From: an uncultured Eubacteriales bacterium
GTDB taxonomy: Bacteria > Bacillota > Clostridia > Lachnospirales > Lachnospiraceae
DNA: 36,666 nucleotides
NCBI GenBank assembly: GCA_900549105.1
Contig: URND01000013.1
Span: 1 to 36,666 of the forward strand
Direction of reading: 5' to 3'
In this document: piece by piece, positions 8,225-15,526 of the stretch
How positions within the stretch are numbered: the stretch's first letter is position 1
How the letters are laid out: each line of letters starts with the position of its first letter
Made by a program: the position numbers and the translations under genes
Notes under the pieces: model-generated
Databases searched by the model: none
Seen by the model: only the letters and a program-made list of their open reading frames with translations
What the model was told of the DNA's origin: nothing

Positions 8225-9577
8225 CTAATTGCTTGCATTTCTGACAAGGCTTTTGCCTAATCGAATCGACTGTACAAGTTTACGGTTTGCCGGACATACG
8301 AAGCCGCAGCATCCACATTCCATACAGTTCATAATATTGAGTTTCTGTAATTCATCTGTATTTCCGATATTTGTATAGGATTCCAGCTTTGTAGGCATGA
8401 GGTTCATCGGACAGGCATTTACACAGCGTCCGCAGCGAATACATGCCGTTGGCTCTGCCATTTCTGCATCCTGCTTATCGAAAATCAAAAGACCGTTGTT
8501 CTGTTTCAGAATCGGGAAATCATCAGACATCATGGCCTGTCCCATCATAGGACCACCGGAGATAATCTTGGATGGAGTACCCTTATATCCGCCGCAAAAT
8601 TCAACGATATCTTTAATTGATGTACCAATCGGAACACGTACGTTCTTAGGCTCGTTAATTGCGGAACCGTCAACAGTCAGACGTTTTGTTGTCAACGGCA
8701 TACCCGTTTCAACATAGTTTGCAAGCACTGCGATAGATGTAACGTTCATAACAACGCAGCCAACATCTGAAGGCAGTTTTCCCGGAGGCACCTGACGGCC
8801 TGTACACTGATCGATCAAAACTTTTTCAGCACCCTGCGGGTAACGGGATGGCAAAGTTTCAACTTTGAAATTAATACCATCAATCTTAACCTGAGCAAGA
8901 AGATCTGTCATAAGCTTGATTGCTTCCGGTTTGTTGTCTTCGATACCGATAACAGCATTTTTAACGTCCAATAATTTTGCAACCATCTTCATACCTTCAA
9001 CAACATGGTCCGCATCTTCAATGATTTCGCGAACGTCCGGAGTAAGATATGGCTCACATTCTGCGGCGTTAATCAGCAGATAATCAATTGCTGCTTTCAC
9101 TTCCGGTTTCGGGCTAATCTTAATGTGGGTTGGGAAACCAGCGCCACCAAGACCAACCAAGCCAGAATCATGAGCAGCTTTGACCAAATCTTCATCGCTG
9201 TTAATCACCGGTGGCTTGATAGCCGGGTCAACAGTCTGCTGTCCATCACTTTCGATGATTACAGTCTGAGCTTTTGAACCATTCTGCATCAAAATTGAAT
9301 CAATTTTTTTAACCTTTCCTGACACACTGGAATGAATAGGTGCGGAGAAAGGTGCAGTGCTGTCACCAACAATGGTACCAACAAACACTTCGTCGCCAAC
9401 TTTTACAGTAGGCGTACAAGGTGCACCGATATGCTGCTGCATAACCAGGGTGACCTGTGCAGGAACTGGCATGTCCACAGTCGCACAATCTTTTGTGTTT
9501 TTTCTGTGAGGCACGGCTGCTCCAGGGCTTTTTACAATTCCTAACTTACAAAGAAGTCCATTTGAATTTTTAGCCAT
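8225..9577 (-). CDS. rnfC: Rnf complex NADH-binding subunit RnfC
   Basis: 450-residue peripheral subunit where NAD+ is reduced. It has an N-terminal biotin/lipoyl-like barrel, a Gly-rich nucleotide and FMN site GLGGAGFPTHIK (about 142-153), and the loop SRYPQGAEK. Two 4Fe-4S clusters follow near 379-390 (CIRCGRCVNACP) and 418-428 (CMECGCCGFVC). AGGAGG lies 6 bases before the ATG at 9577. It is the first gene of rnfCDGEAB. The 101-base gap to apbE holds a weak promoter candidate and a small hairpin. Confidence 0.95.
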   Translation of the reverse strand: MAKNSNGLLCKLGIVKSPGAAVPHRKNTKDCATVDMPVPAQVTLVMQQHIGAPCTPTVKVGDEVFVGTIVGDSTAPFSAPIHSSVSGKVKKIDSILMQNGSKAQTVIIESDGQQTVDPAIKPPVINSDEDLVKAAHDSGLVGLGGAGFPTHIKISPKPEVKAAIDYLLINAAECEPYLTPDVREIIEDADHVVEGMKMVAKLLDVKNAVIGIEDNKPEAIKLMTDLLAQVKIDGINFKVETLPSRYPQGAEKVLIDQCTGRQVPPGKLPSDVGCVVMNVTSIAVLANYVETGMPLTTKRLTVDGSAINEPKNVRVPIGTSIKDIVEFCGGYKGTPSKIISGGPMMGQAMMSDDFPILKQNNGLLIFDKQDAEMAEPTACIRCGRCVNACPMNLMPTKLESYTNIGNTDELQKLNIMNCMECGCCGFVCPANRKLVQSIRLGKSLVRNASN

Positions 9578-9606
9578 TTGAATCCTCCTCTTTAAATTTA
9601 AACCTC

Positions 9607-9662
9607 AGGGCACAGCCCTTACGTTTAATGATTTAATATATAATATACTAAATAGTCCTGAA
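9607..9662 (-). promoter_or_regulatory. Possible rnf promoter and leader hairpin between apbE and rnfC
   Basis: A weak promoter match (TTCAGG, 16 bases, TATATT at 9662-9635) is followed by a short hairpin AGGGC-TGT-GCCCT (9619-9607), 18 bases before the rnfC Shine-Dalgarno. The hairpin lacks a T tract, so it is not a terminator. apbE read-through into rnf is equally possible. Confidence 0.3.
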
Positions 9663-9678
9663 TCTCCATCTATTCTAA

Positions 9679-10785
9679 CTATTTAGGTATATCCGCTTCT
9701 CCGTCTCCATAGGGAACCAGCTTATATCCCTCAGCCTCGCCCTCAAAAGACAATAAATCAAGGATACTCTCCTTATTATAATATACATTGCGCTGATTAT
9801 CAACAAATATTGACAAGACACCATATTTATCCATCAAACGCATACCTTCATCTAATCCAAGAATAAATCCGGCCGTTGACAGTGCGTCACAAAGGACACT
9901 GTCCTCATCAATAACGGTCACCGACATCAGGCCGCTGTCCGCCGGATAGCCCGTCCGGGCATCCAGAATATGGTGATAACGCACGCCTTCTTCCTCAAAA
10001 TACTTCTCGTAATCACCGGAGGTTGAAATTGCTGTATCTGTCAGCGTCAAAATGCCAATCCGGTCCTCCTGTTCCCCCCGCGGGTCCCTCAGGGCAACCC
10101 GGAAGGCGCTGCCGTCCGGCTTTGTGCCGAAGGTTAAAATAGAACTTCCCGCAGAAATGATTCCGCCGGACATTCCATCCATATCGATGGCTCCGGCCGC
10201 CTCGGCAACGGCATATCCCTTGCCAATGGCTCCGAGTTCAAACAGTATATGTATATTTTCTGTTTTCAGTGTCCCATCCGACAGGCTCACCGCCTGATAA
10301 TCCACATTTTTTAAAGCTTCCGCTATCTCCGCCTCCGAAGGATGCCGCTGATTTTCACCGCCGATATCCCACAAACCGGATACGGAAAGCACCGTGGGGT
10401 CAAATGCGCCGCCGCTGTCCGCTGCAACTTCAAGGGCTTTGCGGAAAACTTCTGCCCTCTCCCCTACGGAAACTTCATGCTGCTGATTGAACACACTCAC
10501 CATGGAACCTTCTTTTCTCCATGAAATATCCGAATCTACTTCATCCAGGCACCGGCGAATCTTTTCCAGATTTTCCTCCAGATGATTTTCATCTTTTCCA
10601 TATAAAGTGGACGTTATGGCCGTTCCCATGGAAAATGCTGTATCCTGGGCTTCTGCCGCCGATTCTGTTAAAACTTTGTCACATGAAACAAAAACCATTA
10701 TTGCTGACACTAAACACAATGCCAGAATAATCGTCTTCCTAATCCTATCAGAATGTATATCAATCACCTCTATACTGCATTCCAT
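9679..10785 (-). CDS. apbE: FAD:protein FMN transferase (ApbE), lipoprotein
   Basis: Transfers FMN from FAD onto Thr of the D-x-x-(S/T)-G-A-T type motif, the maturation step for RnfG and RnfD encoded next door. 368 residues: an N-terminal hydrophobic segment ending in FVSC (C35, probable lipidation site), then the ApbE domain with FDPTV, ELGAIGKGYA, TSGDYEKYF and HHILDARTGYPA. The product should act on the outer face of the membrane. The start is doubtful. The ATG at 10785 lies almost at the predicted transcription start, and the only good Shine-Dalgarno (GAGGTGA, 10770-10764) lies inside the frame, ahead of codons with no standard start. Either a leaderless ATG or a rare start is used. Confidence 0.92.
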   Translation of the reverse strand: MECSIEVIDIHSDRIRKTIILALCLVSAIMVFVSCDKVLTESAAEAQDTAFSMGTAITSTLYGKDENHLEENLEKIRRCLDEVDSDISWRKEGSMVSVFNQQHEVSVGERAEVFRKALEVAADSGGAFDPTVLSVSGLWDIGGENQRHPSEAEIAEALKNVDYQAVSLSDGTLKTENIHILFELGAIGKGYAVAEAAGAIDMDGMSGGIISAGSSILTFGTKPDGSAFRVALRDPRGEQEDRIGILTLTDTAISTSGDYEKYFEEEGVRYHHILDARTGYPADSGLMSVTVIDEDSVLCDALSTAGFILGLDEGMRLMDKYGVLSIFVDNQRNVYYNKESILDLLSFEGEAEGYKLVPYGDGEADIPK

Positions 10786-10793
10786 TCTGTTCT

Positions 10794-10822
10794 ATTTTAC
10801 ACTGTTATCGTTCGTTTTTCAA
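10794..10822 (-). promoter_or_regulatory. Strong promoter of apbE
   Basis: TTGAAA (-35), 17 bases, TAAAAT (-10). Transcription should begin near 10787, only a couple of bases before the ATG at 10785. Confidence 0.7.
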
Positions 10823-10910
10823 GCAACAACCCCAGTTTTTTTAATAAGTCTTTTTTTGTATTTAAAAAAATACAACTAATTTTATCCCTCATGATTTTCC
10901 CCTCTAAAAC

Positions 10911-10950
10911 TGAAAAGGGATGACCCTCGCCAAAGAGGTCATCCTTTTTA
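10911..10950. terminator. Terminator after carD, possibly bidirectional
   Basis: Perfect 8-bp inverted repeat GGATGACC / GGTCATCC (10918-10925 and 10937-10944) flanked by AAAAGGG on one side and TTTTTA on the other. It lies 24 bases past the end of the CarD-family gene, transcribed leftwards. Confidence 0.75.
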
Positions 10951-10967
10951 TCTGCTCTTTTATTCTA

Positions 10968-11474
10968 TTAAACATTTTCCCGCATACTGCTTGTGATATA
11001 AGAAGGCACATCTTCTTTCGGAATTCCCAGTACAAAGGAAAATTCATCACAAATCATCTTTTCTGCTTCCTGAAGCATCCGCTCATCAGCCACATGGAGT
11101 TTTTTGCCCCTCTCCATCACCTTTTTCCTATGTTCCATCAACATCTCAATTAACTGAATCAATTCAAAAGTATCTGCCCGGCTGACCATGTCTTTAAAAT
11201 GTTCTTTTCTCTCCCGTTCATCATCCATCCATGCCTCATGCTCCTTAGAAATTGAACGAATTTTTTCATCAATCTCTTCCTTTGTCAGCACATAGCGCAT
11301 CTTCGATGTCAGCTTTTCATTATTCACCGGAACAAACACCGTCGAATTAGAAGCATAAATAGGTTTCAAAATATAATACTCCACCATTCTTCCGCCGCAA
11401 TCTCTCTCATCAATATCTACAACCTTGCAGACGCCATTTGTTCCATATAATACCATATCATTTACCTGAAACAT
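10968..11474 (-). CDS. CarD/CdnL-family transcriptional regulator
   Basis: 168 residues. The N-terminal 60 form the CarD/TRCF RNA-polymerase-interacting domain (MFQVNDMVLYGTNGVCKV, then YYILKPIYASNSTVFVPVNN). The C-terminal part is a charged helical bundle as in CdnL proteins. Such proteins bind the RNA polymerase beta subunit and affect open-complex stability at many promoters, notably rRNA. AGAGGTG lies 7 bases before the ATG at 11474. The gene stands alone between its own promoter and terminator. The exact targets are unknown. Confidence 0.85.
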   Translation of the reverse strand: MFQVNDMVLYGTNGVCKVVDIDERDCGGRMVEYYILKPIYASNSTVFVPVNNEKLTSKMRYVLTKEEIDEKIRSISKEHEAWMDDERERKEHFKDMVSRADTFELIQLIEMLMEHRKKVMERGKKLHVADERMLQEAEKMICDEFSFVLGIPKEDVPSYITSSMRENV

Positions 11475-11536
11475 TCCGATTCACCTCTTTCTATGGAAAC
11501 ACTCTGTTATTAGTATAACCTATTTTTCACAAAAAT

Positions 11537-11565
11537 GTTATAGGCATTTTATACAAAGTTAACAA
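11537..11565 (-). promoter_or_regulatory. Candidate promoter of the carD-family gene
   Basis: TTGTTA (-35), 17 bases, TATAAC (-10). A second candidate -10, TATACT at 11517-11512, lies closer to the gene. This 252-base gap is the divergent control region shared with the M32 gene; it is very AT-rich and nothing else was recognised in it. Confidence 0.45.
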
Positions 11566-11678
11566 CATTAATAATTGTATAGATTGAATAATTGACAATT
11601 TTATATGTTTTTTTATCGTGATTATGCCTTTTCGCAACTTTTTCATACAAAATCAAACACATAATCTATAAAAAAGTG

Positions 11679-11684
11679 TATAAT
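11679..11684 (+). promoter_or_regulatory. Candidate -10 box of the M32 carboxypeptidase gene
   Basis: A perfect TATAAT lies 42 bases before the ATG at 11727, but no good -35 is seen at normal spacing. The only Shine-Dalgarno-like sequence, AAAGGA, is 13 bases from the start, which is long. Confidence 0.45.
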
Positions 11685-11726
11685 CTAACAATCATAAAAT
11701 ACATTAGAAAGGACTACAGATAAGCA

Positions 11727-13235
11727 ATGAATAAAACCTTTGACAAATTGAATCCATGGCTCGAAAAGGCCTATGCCCTCAACGCCGCGCTTATTTTATT
11801 TGAATGGGACAATGAAACCGAAGCGCCGGAACAGGCTTCTGAACTGACAGCGAAAGCCATCGAAATGCTCTCCAATGAATATTATAAGACAATCATCAAT
11901 GATGATGTCAAAAAGCTCATAAAGCAGCTCTCCGAAGAGAAAAATCTGTCCGATAAAGAGCAGGCCATTCTGAAAGACATAAAAAAGCAATATGACAGCA
12001 TGGAACCTATACCGGCGGAAGAATATCAGGCCTATCGGGGGCTTATCGCCAGAGCGCCGTCCATATGGTCCAAAGCGAAGGCGGCTGATGATTACTCCAT
12101 GTTTGCGCCAACGCTGAAGGAGATTATCTACTATCAGAAAAAATTTATCAAATACCGCCTGAAAGCCGGAAAAGCAAAATTCAAGCCTTACGACCTGCTT
12201 CTCAATGATTACGAAGAAGGTTTCACCACAAAGGAATTGGACATCTTTTTTGAAACGCTGAAAAAAGAGCTTGTCCCGCTGATTCAGACTGTTGCGGCAA
12301 AGAAGGACAAAATACGCAAAGACTACAATTATAAAGCTTTCCCTGTGGAGCTTCAAAAATCCTTTAACCGGAAATTGGCAGAACATGTCGGCTTTGATTT
12401 TAAACGGGGTGTTATTAAAGAAAGCGTCCATCCTTTTACAACCAATCTCCATAATAAGGACGTTCGAATTACGACTGCCTATCACGAACATAATCTCGAA
12501 AGCGCCATGTTCTCAACTATTCATGAGAGCGGTCATGCCATGTATGAAATGCACATAGCCGACGACCTGACAGCCACTCCGGCAGGCACCGGTACATCGA
12601 TGGGAATGCACGAAGGACAATCCCGGCTTTTCGAAAATAATTTTGGCCGCAGCCGCGCCTTCTGGGTACCTCTGTTTCAGAAACTGAAAGACACCTTCCC
12701 GGAGCAATTGGAGAATACCGATTTAGATACCTTTATTCTCGGTATCAATAAATCTTCGCCGAGCCTCGTCCGCACAGAAGCCGATGAGCTGACCTATTCC
12801 CTCCATATTCTTATTCGCTATGAAATTGAAAAAATGATTTTTGAAAAAGATGTGGATGTAGATAAACTTCCGAAAATATGGGCTGAAAAATATAAAGAAT
12901 ACTTAGGCATAACCCCGGAAAAAAATTCCGAAGGAATTCTTCAGGATATCCACTGGGCCTGCGGAGACTTCGGCTATTTTCCATCCTATGCCCTTGGAAC
13001 AGCTATCGCCGCACAGATTTACGCCCATTTAAAACAGGCCATGCCTTTGGATGATTACCTGGAAGCAGGAAACTTCCACCCAATCAACGAATATCTGAAA
13101 GAACATGTTCATCGCTTCGGCAAAACAAAAACAACCAATGAAATTCTTCATGATATGATGGGCGAAGACTTTAATCCTCAATATTACGTGGATTACCTCA
13201 AAGAAAAATACGGTAATTTATATAAGGATTTATAA
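11727..13235 (+). CDS. Metallocarboxypeptidase Taq, family M32
   Basis: 502 residues, full length for the family. The zinc-binding motif HESGH is at 266-270 in TIHESGHAMYEMHI, followed by MHEGQSRLFENNFGRS (about 295-310) with the downstream Glu of M32 enzymes. IHWACGDFGYFPSYALGTA near 410 is also typical. It removes C-terminal residues (broadly, not Pro) from peptides in the cytoplasm. It is the only plus-strand gene in the window and faces carD across a shared promoter region. Its 3' end converges on the SigI-linked lipoprotein gene. Confidence 0.92.
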   Translation: MNKTFDKLNPWLEKAYALNAALILFEWDNETEAPEQASELTAKAIEMLSNEYYKTIINDDVKKLIKQLSEEKNLSDKEQAILKDIKKQYDSMEPIPAEEYQAYRGLIARAPSIWSKAKAADDYSMFAPTLKEIIYYQKKFIKYRLKAGKAKFKPYDLLLNDYEEGFTTKELDIFFETLKKELVPLIQTVAAKKDKIRKDYNYKAFPVELQKSFNRKLAEHVGFDFKRGVIKESVHPFTTNLHNKDVRITTAYHEHNLESAMFSTIHESGHAMYEMHIADDLTATPAGTGTSMGMHEGQSRLFENNFGRSRAFWVPLFQKLKDTFPEQLENTDLDTFILGINKSSPSLVRTEADELTYSLHILIRYEIEKMIFEKDVDVDKLPKIWAEKYKEYLGITPEKNSEGILQDIHWACGDFGYFPSYALGTAIAAQIYAHLKQAMPLDDYLEAGNFHPINEYLKEHVHRFGKTKTTNEILHDMMGEDFNPQYYVDYLKEKYGNLYKDL

Positions 13236-13243
13236 TTTTGACA

Positions 13244-13269
13244 GTTGGCCGCCTCCAACGGCGGCCAAC
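13244..13269. terminator. Hairpin between convergent genes
   Basis: 10-bp perfect GC-rich stem GTTGGCCGCC / GGCGGCCAAC with a 6-base loop, 8 bases after the M32 stop and 17 bases past the stop of the opposing lipoprotein gene. The T tract is poor on both sides (TGTCAAAATT on the minus strand). Its position suggests termination for both genes. Confidence 0.6.
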
Positions 13270-13285
13270 AACAGCTCCCTCAAAA

Positions 13286-14440
13286 TCAGTCATCGTCCTG
13301 ATCGTCATCATCATCCTGGCCGTCATCACCATTCTGACCATCATCCCAATCGCCCTGGCCATCATACCAATCGTCCTGGCCATCATCCCAGTCGTCATTC
13401 TGGCCGTCATCCCAGTCGTCATTCTGGCCGTCATCCCAGTCATCATCCTGGCCGTCATCCCAGTCATCATCCTGGCCGTCATCCCAGTCGTCATCCTGGC
13501 CATCATCCCAGTCATCATCCTGGCCGTCATCCCAATCGTCATTCTGGCCGTCATCCCAGTCGTCGTCCTGACCGCCATTTACAGGAATGGAAACAGAGAT
13601 GTCGTCATTATCATCCTGATCATCGTTATTGTCCTTATCGTCGTTATCGTCGTTATCGTCCTGATCGTCGTTATCATCCTGGTCATCACCGAAATCTTCC
13701 CAGTCATCCCATTGATCATTATCATCCCAGTCATCATTGCCCTCAATATCAGCTTTCTGAATCTTTCCGGTGCGGGCATCCACTTCATATTCATATTCAA
13801 CGCCGTTGGCTGAGAGTTCAAACTCATACACATTATCATCCAGCTCATACTCATGATTATTAAATGAAGCGGAGGTCAAGCCAAGCTGCGCAAGAAGCAG
13901 TTTTTTTGCTTTTTCCTGGCCAATGCGGCCCTGATCGTCTAATTCCGCCTCCTGAACCGTCATCGCATCGGAACCAATACCGCAGGTTTTTACAGCCTCA
14001 CGGACGCCCTCAGCAACCTTTTCAAGAAAATCATCACCCGGATAAGATGAACCTTCCTCCAGTTTCAAAACAATATTCTTTGTATGACCATCCATGGTTT
14101 CATCAAAGTAACCGGCTTCATAAATTTCTTTGACAATTTCATTCACCACTGTCTGGCAATCCTTCCCCTTGTATTCGTCAACGCCCTTGACAACACTCTT
14201 CCCGTCCTCATTCATGCCTTCGATTTCCAAAACCAAACCGCTGTTATCGTATGCCACTTCGATTTCCGGATTCACGCTCAGCAGAACAGTTCCTGCCGCT
14301 TTACTCTCTGCCGAAGCCTGAGTTGTCTCAGGCTGCACCTTTCCGGAAGTCTGGGATGTACCGCATCCGGAAAGAAGGGACAGCGCCAGAGCGCCTGAAA
14401 GAGCTACTGTAAACATGTTCTTCAAATTCATTTTTTTCAT
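13286..14440 (-). CDS. Lipoprotein with RsgI-like domain, PepSY domain and Asp-rich repeat tail
   Basis: 384 residues. A lipoprotein signal ends in LLSGC (C26). Residues about 50-150 match the extracellular middle domain of the neighbouring RsgI: GTVLLSVNPEIEVAY with an Asn-Pro pair at 57-58, then NEDGKSVV. Residues about 170-235 form a PepSY-like domain. The tail (about 236-384) is extremely acidic, including eight 8-residue repeats of (D/N)DDWDDGQ type. GAGGAG lies 9 bases before the ATG at 14440. A SigI-like promoter precedes it, so it is probably a SigI target exported to the outer face of the membrane. The role is unknown; it may assist or mimic RsgI in sensing. Confidence 0.85.
   Translation of the reverse strand: MKKMNLKNMFTVALSGALALSLLSGCGTSQTSGKVQPETTQASAESKAAGTVLLSVNPEIEVAYDNSGLVLEIEGMNEDGKSVVKGVDEYKGKDCQTVVNEIVKEIYEAGYFDETMDGHTKNIVLKLEEGSSYPGDDFLEKVAEGVREAVKTCGIGSDAMTVQEAELDDQGRIGQEKAKKLLLAQLGLTSASFNNHEYELDDNVYEFELSANGVEYEYEVDARTGKIQKADIEGNDDWDDNDQWDDWEDFGDDQDDNDDQDDNDDNDDKDNNDDQDDNDDISVSIPVNGGQDDDWDDGQNDDWDDGQDDDWDDGQDDDWDDGQDDDWDDGQDDDWDDGQNDDWDDGQNDDWDDGQDDWYDGQGDWDDGQNGDDGQDDDDDQDDD
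13376..13567. repeat. Tandem repeat, 8 copies of 24 bp
   Basis: Eight in-frame 24-bp units encode (D/N)DDWDDGQ (residues 292-355 of the lipoprotein). Shorter degenerate units follow to the end of the gene, and an irregular Asp/Asn/Gln tract (about 13580-13720) precedes it. Units are nearly identical at DNA level, so copy number is likely to vary. Confidence 0.9.
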
Positions 14441-14505
14441 TTTTTAATTCTCCTCACGTCATTTTTTACTTTTTTAGGCTTTCTTTTTGCCTTGTAAATA
14501 TAGAT

Positions 14506-14549
14506 TACGGAATGATCTAATCAAAATCGGGGTTGAAAAAAACTTTTTT
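14506..14549 (-). promoter_or_regulatory. SigI-like promoter of the lipoprotein gene
   Basis: On the minus strand: the tract AAAAAAGTTTTTT, then ACCCC (14533-14529), a 19-base spacer, then CGTA (14509-14506), followed by ATCTATA. The same elements at the same spacings occur before sigI (16288-16331). ACCC(C)-type -35 and CGNA-type -10 elements with an A/T tract are the known style of SigI promoters in Bacillus and Clostridium. Confidence 0.75.
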
Positions 14550-14557
14550 ATTTTTTT

Positions 14558-15526
14558 CTATTCGCTGTCATCTCCGTCATCATCATTCTCATCATCATCG
14601 ACTCCGCCATCATCATCTATGTCGTCATCAACTCCGTCATCTTCATCTATGTCATCATTAACCACGTCATCTTCATCTATGTCGTCATTAACCACGTCAT
14701 CTTCATCCATGTCGTCATTAACTACGTCATCTTCATCTCCATCGTCATTCTCTCCGTCGTCATTTTCTGCATCATCCTCATAGCGGTTGATATTTGGCAC
14801 AGTGTCCTCATGCGCTTCACGCCCACCGTTTGTATTCCTTTGCTCAGGCAAAATCTTATCCGGTTCAATGATAATGGTTTCCGGAGGACTATCTGAGGTT
14901 CCCGGAGGACTTTCTGAGGTTTCGGAATGACTTTCCGGATTTGTTATTACAGTAATACGATGTTCAAGATGAAGTTCCAACTCCAGCAGCAATATTTCTT
15001 CTGTGGCAGTTCGCCATCTTTCCCGTTCAGACTCTACCGTGAGGGTAATCTGTCCGCCTTCACGAAGAAATCCCTTTTCCATTGCCCGGTCAGCCAATTC
15101 ATCTGACACAGTTTCAACTGCTTTACCATAAGAATGATAGTCTTCAATCAGCGTCTCTCCATCCTCATTCAGGCCTTCCAGCCCTACCACCCGGTCAAAA
15201 TGATTAACACTCATCTGAACATCCGGGTTAATCTGCATCCGAACCGTTCCGATCGGAAGCTGCCAAAATTCCCATCCTCCAAGAAGCATCACGCACAGGC
15301 ACGCTGCCATGGCGGCCCAGCGGGCAAAATGTTTTTTGCGAATTTGTTGTTTCGGGGCTGAATTCTGAACACAATTCGAATTCGAGGAGATATCTTCATC
15401 CAACTCAATAATCGAATCCAGCACCTGGCCGACCTCATATCCGAGGTTGGGAACCTTCAAAAATCGTCCTTCACTGTCCAGAACAACAGCGTAACCGACT
15501 CTACATTCCATTACAAGATATCCCAT
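14558..15526 (-). CDS. rsgI: Transmembrane anti-sigma factor RsgI
   Basis: 322 residues. The cytoplasmic RsgI_N domain (about 1-50: VMECRVGYAVVLDSEGRF) holds SigI. The single membrane helix is at about 69-86. The outside domain (about 92-190) starts GTVRMQINPDV with Asn100-Pro101, the kind of Asn-Pro site where RsgI proteins are reported to self-cleave, followed by GLNEDGETL. A linker rich in Ser/Pro/Glu follows, then five acidic 10-residue repeats. No carbohydrate-binding module is present, unlike many clostridial RsgI proteins. The ATG directly follows the sigI stop (TGAATG), with GGGAGGGG upstream, so the two are translationally coupled. Confidence 0.88.
   Translation of the reverse strand: MGYLVMECRVGYAVVLDSEGRFLKVPNLGYEVGQVLDSIIELDEDISSNSNCVQNSAPKQQIRKKHFARWAAMAACLCVMLLGGWEFWQLPIGTVRMQINPDVQMSVNHFDRVVGLEGLNEDGETLIEDYHSYGKAVETVSDELADRAMEKGFLREGGQITLTVESERERWRTATEEILLLELELHLEHRITVITNPESHSETSESPPGTSDSPPETIIIEPDKILPEQRNTNGGREAHEDTVPNINRYEDDAENDDGENDDGDEDDVVNDDMDEDDVVNDDIDEDDVVNDDIDEDDGVDDDIDDDGGVDDDENDDDGDDSE
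14588..14737. repeat. Tandem repeat, 5 copies of 30 bp in rsgI
   Basis: Five in-frame 30-bp units encode residues 264-313: DEDDVVNDDM, two copies of DEDDVVNDDI, then two diverged units ending in DDDI and DDDE. The repeat gives RsgI a strongly negative C-terminus on the outside of the cell. Confidence 0.85.

Noticed and set aside
13376..13567. Regular 24-bp repeats considered as a CRISPR array
   Set aside because: Units are contiguous without unique spacers, stay in frame and encode a protein repeat; no cas gene is near.
13198..13578. Minus-strand frame rich in Met/Thr/Gly/Ala repeats
   Set aside because: Shifted reading of the same 24-bp repeat; it has no independent start signal.
13238..13813. 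Long plus-strand frame of 191 codons rich in Val/Ile
   Set aside because: It is the antisense of the Asp-codon repeats (GAC/GAT read backwards give Val/Ile). It has no ribosome site and opposes a well supported lipoprotein gene.
14541..14560. A/T tract after rsgI considered as its terminator
   Set aside because: The self-complementary A and T runs have no loop or GC stem. The tract is better explained as the upstream part of the SigI-like promoter, since the same tract occurs before sigI where no gene ends.
14487..14783. Ser/Pro-rich plus-strand frame of 98 codons
   Set aside because: Antisense of the acidic repeat of rsgI.
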